Notes: generated by a model from the letters alone, not told the origin. A stretch of DNA of 27,948 nucleotides from Myxococcales bacterium UBA1660 (GCA_002320815.1 DCLA01000072.1:129637-157584); one strand, 5' to 3'. Positions 18,413 to 26,586 are shown, numbered from the stretch's first letter. A program made the numbers and translations.

Positions 18413-19081
18413 TCATTCGACCGCCCCGACACCGCTCATGATGCACTGGTCCAGGTCGATGCCAGTGACCTTCTTGGGTAGCACGATGCGGAGCGCGCCC
18501 TCCGCCTTCGTAAGCGAGAACCGTGGAACCTGGCCACCACGACGGAGCTTTCGATAGATGTCCCGGAGGGCGGTTCGAGCCACCGCCCACACCCGCCGCT
18601 CCTCGAGGAGCACCATGAAGTAGAGCTGCGGAAGCGCGGACCGCTCGACCTCTGGCGACTTCGGGTCGAGGAACCCTGATGCGCTGAAGCCGGCGTGGCC
18701 ACGACTCCTCCTGGTGCAGTAGAGGAGCTGCGCGGTTGCCGTCTCTCCCCGCTCGAGCTGCACGAACCAATCGTCGTGGACCTCGCCGATCGCGACCGGG
18801 CCTCCCGCGGCTTGGATCGTGACGGTGGTCGGGCGACCCACCACGACTCGCTCCAGTTCCACCTCGAACCGACCCAGTTCTTGCCTGAGGATCTCCACCG
18901 CGCCTTCGACTCCCGTGGGCACGTCTGGCTTGGAGGAGGTCCCGACGTCGGACCCGTAAGGGGCCAGCGCCTCGTGCAAGGCGTCCGCCAGCTCATCGAT
19001 GATGGCATCGGCGCGCTCAGCGGAGCCGGTGATCTCGATGAGCTTGGTTCGGAGTCTTTCCACGGCCGATTCGACACCCAT
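18413..19081 (-). CDS. Unknown protein of the mobile element
   Basis: A 222-residue soluble protein I do not recognise. Residues 1-75 are helical with alternating charges. The middle (about 80-130) is beta-rich with paired Trp/Phe and Cys residues (DDWFVQLERGETATAQLLYC), and the C-terminal third is mixed. It is transcribed away from the polymerase gene across a short AT-rich gap (19082-19129), a position often held by a regulator. No Shine-Dalgarno sequence precedes ATG 19081, and a predicted start of transcription falls about two bases before it, so the message may be leaderless. The role is unknown. Confidence 0.6.
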   Translation of the reverse strand: MGVESAVERLRTKLIEITGSAERADAIIDELADALHEALAPYGSDVGTSSKPDVPTGVEGAVEILRQELGRFEVELERVVVGRPTTVTIQAAGGPVAIGEVHDDWFVQLERGETATAQLLYCTRRSRGHAGFSASGFLDPKSPEVERSALPQLYFMVLLEERRVWAVARTALRDIYRKLRRGGQVPRFSLTKAEGALRIVLPKKVTGIDLDQCIMSGVGAVE

Positions 19082-19130
19082 TGCATTTCAATATAACATG
19101 TACAAACTCACGTCAACTCGGAGGATCACG
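19070..19130. promoter_or_regulatory. Divergent overlapping promoters
   Basis: On the plus strand TTCGAC at 19070-19075 and TATAAC at 19092-19097 are 16 bp apart, placing a start near 19104, with GGAGG at 19120-19124 before GTG 19130. On the minus strand TTGACG (complement of 19111-19116) and TATATT (complement of 19090-19095) are 15 bp apart, giving a start near 19083. The two -10 boxes overlap, so transcription in the two directions should compete. This is the only clearly AT-rich patch of this kind in the element. Confidence 0.45.
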
Positions 19131-19300
19131 TGACGAACGAAAGAAACCCGCGGCGGTGTTTTCCGCTGCCTCTCGCCCCCGGCCTCCGGGCCCGGGTGGA
19201 GGCGATTCGAGACGCCAACCCACAGTTCACCACCCTGACGTCGGCGCTACTGCACCTGTTGGTGCGGGGCGTCGAGCAGATGGAAGCCGAGTCCCGATAA
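19130..19300 (+). CDS. Small ribbon-helix-helix-like protein
   Basis: A 56-residue protein. GTG at 19130 has a good ribosome binding site (GGAGG, five bases of spacing), and the frame ends in TAA. The layout of a short basic beta segment (RRCFPLPL), a helix (APGLRARVEAIRDA) and a second helix (FTTLTSALLHLLVRGVEQME) fits a CopG/MetJ-type ribbon-helix-helix fold, which dimerises and binds DNA operators. It is 88 bp ahead of the polymerase gene on the same strand and could repress the operon or act as a plasmid-type copy regulator. The fold is inferred from pattern only. Confidence 0.5.
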   Translation: MTNERNPRRCFPLPLAPGLRARVEAIRDANPQFTTLTSALLHLLVRGVEQMEAESR

Positions 19301-19388
19301 CGAACGAGGCCGGCCACCAGGGGCGACCGACCTCGGCTCGACGTGCAACCTGAGTCTACCACGGACCCCTCCGGCCGGCTGTTGAGCC

Positions 19389-22300
19389 ATGGCCAACACA
19401 GCTTCAGGCGCCACCAAGGTCGGTGGCCACCAGGGCGCGAGCGCTCCCTCGGATCGCTCGGGCCTCGTGGGTCTATCCCATCATCCCTCGGGCCGGAGGA
19501 TGACGCTCTACCATCGCGTCGACGACGGGATTGAATCCGAGGACGTCCCTCTCCGGCTCTTCATCCTCTGTAGCGACAAGCGCGTCGCCAACCATCGAGA
19601 CGTCGAGGACGTCGCCGAGGTGGAGGATCTGGCGGGCCCCGACGGAAGCTGCCGCTACCGACTCTATCCAAGGGCAGGCGTCAGCCTGGGCGAGGTACGC
19701 AGGACCGCGATCTCAGTGGTCCGCGAACTTCATCCAGGAGCCGATGAGGGCGAACTCCGCCGCATCATCAAGGACTGCCCCGACCCTGCCTCGCTCGCGA
19801 TGATGGAGCAGGGTCTTCGTTGGGGCCATCGGCGAGAGCTTTCCGACCTTCGCGTCATGGCTATCGAGCTGACCGTCGCGCAGTCGGATCCCACCGCCCA
19901 CTGGGCCGAGGGATCTCACGAGAGCAACCGCATCGTTGCGGTCCACCTGGCGTACTCCAGCAACGTCGAGACGCTGCGCCCGGAGAGGGGTCCGCGCAAT
20001 CTGTTTGAGCGACTCGAAGCGCGAGTGAAGGCAGTGGACCCGGACCTCATCGTGGGGTTCGGACTACAGAGTTGGGCGCTCAGATTCTTGGAGTCGAAGA
20101 CGCAGCGGATCTGCATGGGCCGTGGCGACGACGCCGGCCTCCAGAAGAGCCCTCGATACACCGCTTCGACGGGCCAGTGGCGCGATGCCCACTATCACGC
20201 GCCAGGCCGGCAACTGATCGACCTGCTGGACATCGTCGGCGCGAGCAAGAAGTTGAGCCGGCTGGGAGGTATCCCCGACGTCGCGAGGCATTTCGGCATC
20301 GCCCATACCCGTCGTGATCCAGCACCGTGGCGGCTCAGGAAAGGAGAGCAAGACGGTGACGCGACCGCCGACGCCATCGCTGTCGGAGAGTCGCGCGCTG
20401 CGCTCGCACTCGCACTGGCGCCGCATCTGATTCGCCCCCTTCACGCCATCGCCCAATGGGTTCCGATGCCGCTCGAGGACATCGTGGCTGCCAGCCCCGG
20501 TGAGCTGGTCGAAGCCATGATGGTCCAGCGGTACCACATCGCCAACGAGCCGTTACCCGTCGTCGGGCCAGTCGCAGCTTTTCCCGGACCGACGCCGGAA
20601 GTGCTCCGCGCAGGCAGGCTCCGGAACGTCCACTCCCTCGACTTCCGGGGGTTCTACCCGACCATCATTGCGACTGAAGGCATCGGCCCCGCGTCCGATA
20701 GGCTCGGCGTCTTCGTCGATCTCGTCCAGAAACTTCGCTCGGCTCGACTCGCCGCGCTGAACGGAGCCACGGGTTCGGTCACCGGTGGGACCAGCGCCAA
20801 CCAGAGTCGAGCCGAGGCCGATGGCCTGAAGATGCTCGTGAACGCTGCGTACGGGGCGCTCGCGTATGATCGGTTCAGCTTCGGGGACGGGGAGGCGGCC
20901 CACCGCATCGCCCGCCGGGGAGAGGAGATTCTGAACGAGACCATGCTCGCGCTCGAAGCCCGTGGCCTGAAGGTCTTGGCGTTCCAGACGGACGGGGTGC
21001 TGGTCCAGAGCGACCTCCCCCGCGAGGGGGTTGAGGAGATCGCCAAAGAGGCGCGGGACAGCGTTTGTGAAGAGCACCACCTTCGCTACGAAGGGGGCCC
21101 GTACACAGCACTTCTCACGTCGGCCAATCGAAACGCCGGTGTCCTCTTCGACCCAGCTACCGGTCGCGCAATCTGGAAGGGTCGCTTCCGTATGGGCGAC
21201 TCGGTGCCCATGGTCCGCGAGGCAGTCCAAGACTGCGCGCTCGGGATCGTCTCCGACGACGCAAACCTGATCAATCATCTACCCCACGCACTGAAGGCGC
21301 TGCGCGACGGGACCATGCGCGTCGCCAATCTGGCGATCGAAACGCAAATCCTAGCGGAAGAGGAGGAGACGGCCTACGACCAATCCGCTCGATCTGCGGA
21401 AGCGGCCTGGAGCCGGGACCCCGAATATCCGCTCGGCGCACCTCTCCGCTGGTTCGTAAGCCGGGGAGATGGGCCGCAGTACGCCAGAGCGCAGCTCGTC
21501 ACGTCGAACTCGAGGCGGTCAGCCGCCGACGCCGAGGTCGACATCGACCACTACGCTGACCAAGTACGAAGGCACACTCGCCTCCTCGAGGACGCCCTAG
21601 GAACGCCACAGCTCGAGCGGCTCCTAGCCGGCGAGGCGGTCGAGAACATCGACCCTCAGGCTCAGGAGCTGGCGCTCCTTGGCGGCGGGGATGCTCGTTG
21701 GTGGGCCGAAGACACCAACCATCCAGGGTCGGTCGTCGATGGTGGTCCCCTCTCCGGTCGTCGACCCGGTAGCCGGGTGAGCGTTTTCGGATTCCGGAAC
21801 CGAACGATCGCCGCTGCACATGAGTTGGCCAAGCGAGTGCGTACTGGTGATCTGCCCATCCGATTCGGGCTTCGCGAACCCGGAGATACGTCCATGGTGG
21901 CGAAGGAGCTGGTCGCCCTACTCGAACAGCATGGTGCCGTAGCCACAAACGACCTGCGAATCGTGTGCGACGGGCGCAGCATCGAGATCTGGATTCGGCA
22001 GGCTGCTCTTGCCGTACCCGACCTTGCGAACTTGCCCGCGGTCTACGAGAGAATCGCGAGCAGGCTCGAGCGGGAGCTACGGGCGCGCCTGGGCCCTTGG
22101 GCGGAAACGCTTCCGACCGAGCTGTTCGACCGGAGGTTGTACGCCCCGCGAGCCATGATCCCGGCCATCGGGGTCGACGTCGACGGGAGCATGCGCTCGT
22201 ACGCGACGCTGGACGCGATCGCGTCAGGGCAGTTGGCCGCCAGCCGCGGGGCGCCCCCAGACTGGCCAGCCGTCGGCGCGGGCAGCCTCCATCAGCTCGG

Positions 22301-23888
22301 CGAGGGGAGCCGGGTGGACCGCCACGAGACGTGGAAGTGGGTCGCTCAACTGCGAGGCCGCAGTAGCAAGGACGCAAAGAAGAAGGCGCGCGCTGCGCGC
22401 CGATCCGCCCAAGCCGAGATGTACGAGGCTGCCGGAGTCAAGATGCGAGCGCCCTGCTTCGACAACGTGATCGATCGGCTCACCGCAGGCGAAGCGGTTG
22501 ACGAGCGAGTGTTCCTGAAAGCCGTCTCCGAGCAGCACACGGTTCTCGGTAGGCCGGCCGACGACGCCGCAGCGGCGCTGGCGGATGCCACTGGGAATCG
22601 GCGTCTGAAAAGACGCTACCTGCGCCTGCTCGAAGATGAGCCGCCCACGCTGCGCGGGATCTCCGACGGCGAGCGGTCCTGCGCCGATGCGGCCTCAGTG
22701 TGCGAGCCCGCCGCGTGCCATCGGGCGGGGGCGGTTCCGGCACCGGATGCTCCCAGTCGAGAGGAGTTCGTGTCGGAGGCGCGGGCGGCGGTCGCCCTCG
22801 CCATGGACGATCCTCTCGTCGTCGGCCGGCCTCGGTCACTCGAGGCCAACCTCCGAGGGGGGAAGACGACCAGCGCCGCCATCCTCACGAGGCGCCTGGT
22901 GCGTGAAGGCGAAAGAGTGCTCGTGCTGGTCCCTACTCACCGAGCAGGAGAGACGTTCCTCAAGGCCTACAAAGAGCCTCCAGGGATGCAGAAGGCCAAG
23001 GGCGACCTGGCCGTCCAGTACAGAGGCAAGAACGGAGCGACCTGCCTTCAGGAGTTTGGAGGTCAGGAGCACCCGCGATGCCAAAGTTGCGCGCACAACG
23101 TCACCCGCATGGACGGCCCCGGCCGGCGACAAGCTCCGGGCGTGACGAAGGTGCGGAAGCGAAAGCGCATCGTGATATCCGAGTCCGACTTGGAGAAGCT
23201 CGCGGCGGGGACGGACCTCTGTCCGCGCTCCGCCGGGTTGGCAGCGCTTGCGGCAGCCGAAGTCGTCGTTATGACATTCTCGGCGTTCGCCAACGAGGGC
23301 ATCCGCCGCTGGCTCGAGTCTGATCGTGCCACGCCGAAGCGCCCGATCACCCACGTCATCGTGGATGAGGCGGACCAGTTCCCCGACCTGGCCGATGGGC
23401 ACGTCCACCATTTCCCTCTGGCGAGCGCGCGGAGCAACTCTGCTCGGACCTGGTCCGGCCGAGGATGCCACGGCCGACACTGCGGTGAATGCTCGGTCGA
23501 GTTCGTTCGTCGCCCGTCCGAGTCCGGCACCGAGGGGCCCGGTCAGCCCAAGCGCCTGGCCGTCCTTCCCTCGGACACCCAGGGCCTTGGCGCGCGTCCC
23601 CGTGTGATCATCGAGCGGCTCCGGCACGCAGTGCGACTTTGGCGGTCGCAAGGGGCCGAGGGGCGGAACCTGGAGGCCGTCGAGCACAACATCGAGTTGC
23701 TCGGGCAGCTTCTCGTCGAACCGCGCAAGCTGCTGCGCGCTGGGGAACAGCATCTGTCGGCTGCGGACTACCTTGTCCGGCTAGGCCACCACCTTGCGCA
23801 GTCGCGACTCGGCGAGCCGGTCCCCCCTGGCGACGAAGAACCCCGGAGGATGCGCCCCTGGCGGTTCGGGTCCGGTTCGAGGACATGA
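19389..23888 (+). CDS. Family B DNA polymerase - primase-like - XPD-like helicase composite protein
   Basis: A 1499-residue multidomain protein. Residues 150-345 are a 3'-5' exonuclease-like domain of the family B type. Residues 405-750 are the polymerase: motif A at 418-425 (Asp418), motif B Lys481/Asn485/Tyr488-Gly489, motif C QTDG at 533-536 (Asp535), then thumb. Both metal-binding aspartates expected for catalysis (Asp418, Asp535) are kept. Residues ~795-950 resemble an archaeo-eukaryotic primase domain with degraded motifs. Residues 1130-1480 are the first half of a superfamily 2 XPD/DinG-like helicase. It has Walker A ANLRGGKT at 1153-1160, four cysteines (1219, 1231, 1234, 1278) in the place of an Fe-S cluster, and DEAD at 1326-1329. 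The helicase second half is the next gene. It would replicate the element. ATG 19389 is the first start; ATG 19500 is an alternative. Confidence 0.8.
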   Translation: MANTASGATKVGGHQGASAPSDRSGLVGLSHHPSGRRMTLYHRVDDGIESEDVPLRLFILCSDKRVANHRDVEDVAEVEDLAGPDGSCRYRLYPRAGVSLGEVRRTAISVVRELHPGADEGELRRIIKDCPDPASLAMMEQGLRWGHRRELSDLRVMAIELTVAQSDPTAHWAEGSHESNRIVAVHLAYSSNVETLRPERGPRNLFERLEARVKAVDPDLIVGFGLQSWALRFLESKTQRICMGRGDDAGLQKSPRYTASTGQWRDAHYHAPGRQLIDLLDIVGASKKLSRLGGIPDVARHFGIAHTRRDPAPWRLRKGEQDGDATADAIAVGESRAALALALAPHLIRPLHAIAQWVPMPLEDIVAASPGELVEAMMVQRYHIANEPLPVVGPVAAFPGPTPEVLRAGRLRNVHSLDFRGFYPTIIATEGIGPASDRLGVFVDLVQKLRSARLAALNGATGSVTGGTSANQSRAEADGLKMLVNAAYGALAYDRFSFGDGEAAHRIARRGEEILNETMLALEARGLKVLAFQTDGVLVQSDLPREGVEEIAKEARDSVCEEHHLRYEGGPYTALLTSANRNAGVLFDPATGRAIWKGRFRMGDSVPMVREAVQDCALGIVSDDANLINHLPHALKALRDGTMRVANLAIETQILAEEEETAYDQSARSAEAAWSRDPEYPLGAPLRWFVSRGDGPQYARAQLVTSNSRRSAADAEVDIDHYADQVRRHTRLLEDALGTPQLERLLAGEAVENIDPQAQELALLGGGDARWWAEDTNHPGSVVDGGPLSGRRPGSRVSVFGFRNRTIAAAHELAKRVRTGDLPIRFGLREPGDTSMVAKELVALLEQHGAVATNDLRIVCDGRSIEIWIRQAALAVPDLANLPAVYERIASRLERELRARLGPWAETLPTELFDRRLYAPRAMIPAIGVDVDGSMRSYATLDAIASGQLAASRGAPPDWPAVGAGSLHQLGEGSRVDRHETWKWVAQLRGRSSKDAKKKARAARRSAQAEMYEAAGVKMRAPCFDNVIDRLTAGEAVDERVFLKAVSEQHTVLGRPADDAAAALADATGNRRLKRRYLRLLEDEPPTLRGISDGERSCADAASVCEPAACHRAGAVPAPDAPSREEFVSEARAAVALAMDDPLVVGRPRSLEANLRGGKTTSAAILTRRLVREGERVLVLVPTHRAGETFLKAYKEPPGMQKAKGDLAVQYRGKNGATCLQEFGGQEHPRCQSCAHNVTRMDGPGRRQAPGVTKVRKRKRIVISESDLEKLAAGTDLCPRSAGLAALAAAEVVVMTFSAFANEGIRRWLESDRATPKRPITHVIVDEADQFPDLADGHVHHFPLASARSNSARTWSGRGCHGRHCGECSVEFVRRPSESGTEGPGQPKRLAVLPSDTQGLGARPRVIIERLRHAVRLWRSQGAEGRNLEAVEHNIELLGQLLVEPRKLLRAGEQHLSAADYLVRLGHHLAQSRLGEPVPPGDEEPRRMRPWRFGSGSRT

Positions 23889-24955
23889 CCGCTCAAATCT
23901 CCGCAAAGGGCACCGGCGAGGTAGTCGAGCCCGACGACGAGGCCGAGGAGATGTTGCGGCGGTTCGTGGCCTTCGTTGAGCGGGGAACGAAGGGTGGCGG
24001 GCACATAGTGCTCCGCCCTCGTCCTCGAGAGGGCTGCTGGCAACCGTCGTGCGAGCTGGAGCTGGTGTACTTCGACCGAGAGGCGTACCGGGCCCTCGTG
24101 GACTTTCTGCGGGCTCGCAAGACGTTGCTGACGACGGGGACGGTGCCCTCGCCGGAGCTGCTGGCGCATCGACTGATGCTCGATGGGGACGACCTCGATG
24201 TCGCCGACGTGGCGGTCCCGCTCCATCGAGACCTGCATGTGGTTGCCCACACCGTGGGCGCTGGTGCCACCCGACTACCAGAAGCGCCGCGCCGATTGAA
24301 AGACGAGCACATCGTAGACCTCCTCACCAAGATCACCCGTGAGCGCCGCGCCACTGACACCGGTGGACCAGCACTGCGAGCCCTTGTCTTCACATCTCGT
24401 GGGGCGGACGCCAAGCGGTTCGCTGAAGCCGCAGTGCAGGGCTTCCGTCGCTCGAACGTGAGTAGTCGAGTGGAGCAAGCGCGCGCAGACGGCGCCAGGG
24501 TTCTCACCGGCCATGGGCTGGAAGGAGACGACAACCGGGCCGTGGACGTCGAGTTGGTCGTCGATCATCTTCGGTCCACCGCATCGAGGGCGGTCGACCG
24601 TGACTTCCACTTGGTGGTGATCGTGGGATCGGGGCTGCCGGGTTTTCACGAACGCCTTCCGGTTGCTGACGGCCTCCATGCCGAGACCGGGAGGTGGGTG
24701 GAACCGCTCGACCTCGCCCTCGACGACCGGCGTCGGAGCGTAGTGCAGGCGGCCCTCAGACACGCAGGCATCGGTACGGGCCCTCGTGTGGTCGTCCTCG
24801 TGAACGACCTGGCGCCTGCGGACCTCCCTGAGCTGTCCTCTCGGACCGAGAGCATCATCCCCTACTACGCCGACTCGGACGACGACGAGATGGGGGCGGA
24901 TGCGCAGGTGGAGATCCTCGCTCATGTCGTCGCCGAGCGACTGGAGTCGAAGTAG
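23885..24955 (+). CDS. C-terminal (motor domain 2) half of XPD/DinG-like helicase
   Basis: A 356-residue protein beginning at ATG 23885, which overlaps the stop of the polymerase gene as ATGA. Its sequence supplies the helicase motifs missing from the preceding protein. TTGTVPSP at 83-90 matches the SGTLSP-type motif, and ALVFTSRG at 166-173 matches the motif-IV strand. HLVVIVGSGLP at 242-252 is the motif-V region, and SVVQAALRHAG at 285-295 is followed by RVVVLVND as motif VI. The start of the chain (1-75) is a linker/domain with two cysteines (51, 56). The frame is open upstream to 23489, and residues encoded just before 23885 also look protein-like. The two halves could therefore be joined by frameshifting, or could be a real split enzyme. 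Expected partner: the polymerase composite. Confidence 0.7.
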   Translation: MTAQISAKGTGEVVEPDDEAEEMLRRFVAFVERGTKGGGHIVLRPRPREGCWQPSCELELVYFDREAYRALVDFLRARKTLLTTGTVPSPELLAHRLMLDGDDLDVADVAVPLHRDLHVVAHTVGAGATRLPEAPRRLKDEHIVDLLTKITRERRATDTGGPALRALVFTSRGADAKRFAEAAVQGFRRSNVSSRVEQARADGARVLTGHGLEGDDNRAVDVELVVDHLRSTASRAVDRDFHLVVIVGSGLPGFHERLPVADGLHAETGRWVEPLDLALDDRRRSVVQAALRHAGIGTGPRVVVLVNDLAPADLPELSSRTESIIPYYADSDDDEMGADAQVEILAHVVAERLESK

Positions 24956-25409
24956 CCGTGACGTCCAGACTGACCCAGCAGGTCTTCGAGGCTTGGGAGT
25001 TGTGTGGGGGGCTTCTCGTGCAGGGGGGGGCGGCTCTCCTTCTATATAGAGGGGGGACCCCCCTCCTAGGAGCCCACAACCCACCTCCCAGGCCCCGATA
25101 TCGCCGCTGCTCCGTGCTGCGGCCCTCACAGACCCGGTTATCCGGAAATCAGTCGCCTGCCGAGTTTCAGCTTTCGGCCCAATCTGACCCTTTCTGAACC
25201 GAATCCTGAAACTCAGTTGGCCTCGAGCCCCTGTCTCACGTACCCCCACGTACCCCCGGTGAGGGCCGGCGACGGCGCCATCGGTAGGTGGGAACTGGAA
25301 CGAGACCTGGCGGTGTTCAATCAGGGGCATGTTTCAGTCCACGGGGGTACTTGCGCGCATAGGCGACGGATACTCAGCGAAATATCGGACCAACAAGACC
25401 GAGCTGAAG
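24956..25409. repeat. Palindrome-rich gene-free region, candidate origin or terminator zone
   Basis: 454 bp with no convincing gene, between the converging polymerase and nuclease operons. It contains CTATATAG (25042-25049), a 17-bp perfect palindrome of G6/C6 tracts around a central A (25049-25065) and CTCCTAGGAG (25063-25072), overlapping end to end. An outer imperfect arm pair is at 24999-25014 with 25071-25080. A second hairpin pairs 25162-25170 with 25206-25214, with an inner stem 25173-25177/25199-25203. ACGTACCCCC is tandemly repeated at 25238-25257, and its inverted core GGGGGTAC recurs at 25343-25350. A DnaA-box-like TTATCCGGA (25138-25146) is present. No T-run follows the hairpins. 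Confidence 0.55.
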
Positions 25410-26036
25410 TCAACGTGGCGGCACCTCGAGAACGTCGACGACGAAGAGATGCTCTGCATCGCCGCCGATGGCCGTCGGGAACGTCGCCGCGAACACCCGT
25501 GACCATCCGAAGTTCTTGCCGGCGAGAATGACCTTGTCGTCCCACGCGCCGTACTTGTCAGCCCGACACCACCAGAGTCCGATCAGGAAACGTCGGTCGG
25601 CCGTGACACACGGATCCTGGAGTTTCCGAGTATCCGTGACCATGGCCCGAGTGCCGGCGGAGTTGCCCCACCATTTTGCCTCGAAGGCCCACTTGGTCTT
25701 TTTGGACTCTGCGTCGTGACGCACCGTCAGATCGATCGGACCGCGGGTTCCAGCTCGATCGTAGTCCCAGATGACCGGCACCAGGGGGATCCACGCACGG
25801 AAGATGGTGTAGACCAAGGTGCTCTCGAATAGCGGATAGGCCAGCCCTCGATTGGTGGCGTGCGGTCCGCCTCGTTCCAGTGGGGTTCGCCCGTAGAAGG
25901 ACTGCAACTCGGGCGGGGCGTTGATGAACGCTGCGCGCAGTCGCGCGTCCTCGTCTTCGAGCGCGGCGGCAGCGGCCCTCAAGATGCGAAGAAGGTCGGG
26001 GTCTTCCTCTCCACGGCCGTCGAATCGAATGTCCAT
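25410..26036 (-). CDS. PD-(D/E)XK nuclease-like protein
   Basis: A 208-residue protein with the core of the PD-(D/E)XK nuclease fold. Glu71 lies in a helix (LFESTLVY). RGPIDLTV contains Asp102, and a beta hairpin leads to AFEAKWW with Glu119 and Lys121. The spacing between Asp102 and the Glu-x-Lys is normal for the family. The N-terminus (1-60) is helical. It resembles small restriction-like or defence nucleases, but no methyltransferase or recognition domain is nearby. It ends the minus-strand operon. The first 48 bp of the frame's 3' part overlap a plus-strand short frame that I do not accept. Confidence 0.6.
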   Translation of the reverse strand: MDIRFDGRGEEDPDLLRILRAAAAALEDEDARLRAAFINAPPELQSFYGRTPLERGGPHATNRGLAYPLFESTLVYTIFRAWIPLVPVIWDYDRAGTRGPIDLTVRHDAESKKTKWAFEAKWWGNSAGTRAMVTDTRKLQDPCVTADRRFLIGLWWCRADKYGAWDDKVILAGKNFGWSRVFAATFPTAIGGDAEHLFVVDVLEVPPR

Positions 26037-26084
26037 TGCGACCTACCGTATCAAGGCTCTCGGAAGCGGACGCCCCTTGCCGAT

Positions 26085-26525
26085 TCACGCGTCCAAAGCT
26101 GTTCGGCCGAGTGGCTCGCGCGCCAGCAGGTCGTCGGGGGACACGAGGCTGAGCCCCTTCGCTCGCAGCATGTTCGCGGCCACCTCCCGCAGGTGAGCTT
26201 CGGCGGCAGCAACGTCGGCTCCATGACCTGCGTCGCGTAGCGTGCCGAGGAGCTGGAGGAACGGCACCCACGGATTCGGGTCGCCGCACTCCCGGCCAAG
26301 CTCGAAGAGGACGACCTCATCGAGCATCAGGAGCGCTTGGCTCCAGCCACGAACGGCGTCTACCGGGAGGACGTCGGCGCCGATCAGGCGGGTCGCCTCG
26401 ATGTAGAGGGTGAGCGCCTGCTTCACTGGCATCGGCTTCTTGGGCGCACCGAGACAGAGGGCCTCGAGCCGTGCGAGGCGCCGCTCGAGGGAGGCGACCA
26501 AGACATCGGTATCGACGGTGGACAC
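26085..26525 (-). CDS. Unknown helical protein of the accessory operon
   Basis: A 146-residue protein I do not recognise. It is almost wholly helical, with an N-terminal coiled-coil-like segment (VDTDVLVASLERRLARLEALCLG), a KxPMPVKQALTLYIEATRLIGADVLP segment, and a last helix rich in Ala/Glu. GTG at 26525 is chosen since the natural-looking protein starts there; GTG 26579, eight bases after the upstream stop, is also possible. No good ribosome binding site precedes either. The frame is open further upstream, but that part reads as the shadow of the glycine-zipper gene. It is co-oriented with the nuclease-like gene (49 bp downstream). Confidence 0.5.
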   Translation of the reverse strand: MSTVDTDVLVASLERRLARLEALCLGAPKKPMPVKQALTLYIEATRLIGADVLPVDAVRGWSQALLMLDEVVLFELGRECGDPNPWVPFLQLLGTLRDAGHGADVAAAEAHLREVAANMLRAKGLSLVSPDDLLAREPLGRTALDA

Positions 26526-26586
26526 GCCCGTATGTTCCCACAGACGGTTCGCTGGGAGAAACGTCGGCCCGGGCTTCACACCGTGG

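Noticed and set aside
25329..25502. Plus-strand 57-residue ORF starting MFQSTGVLARIGDG
   Set aside because: It reads plausibly, but the last 93 bases overlap the better supported nuclease-like gene, and its ribosome binding site is one base from the ATG. I could not decide it is real.
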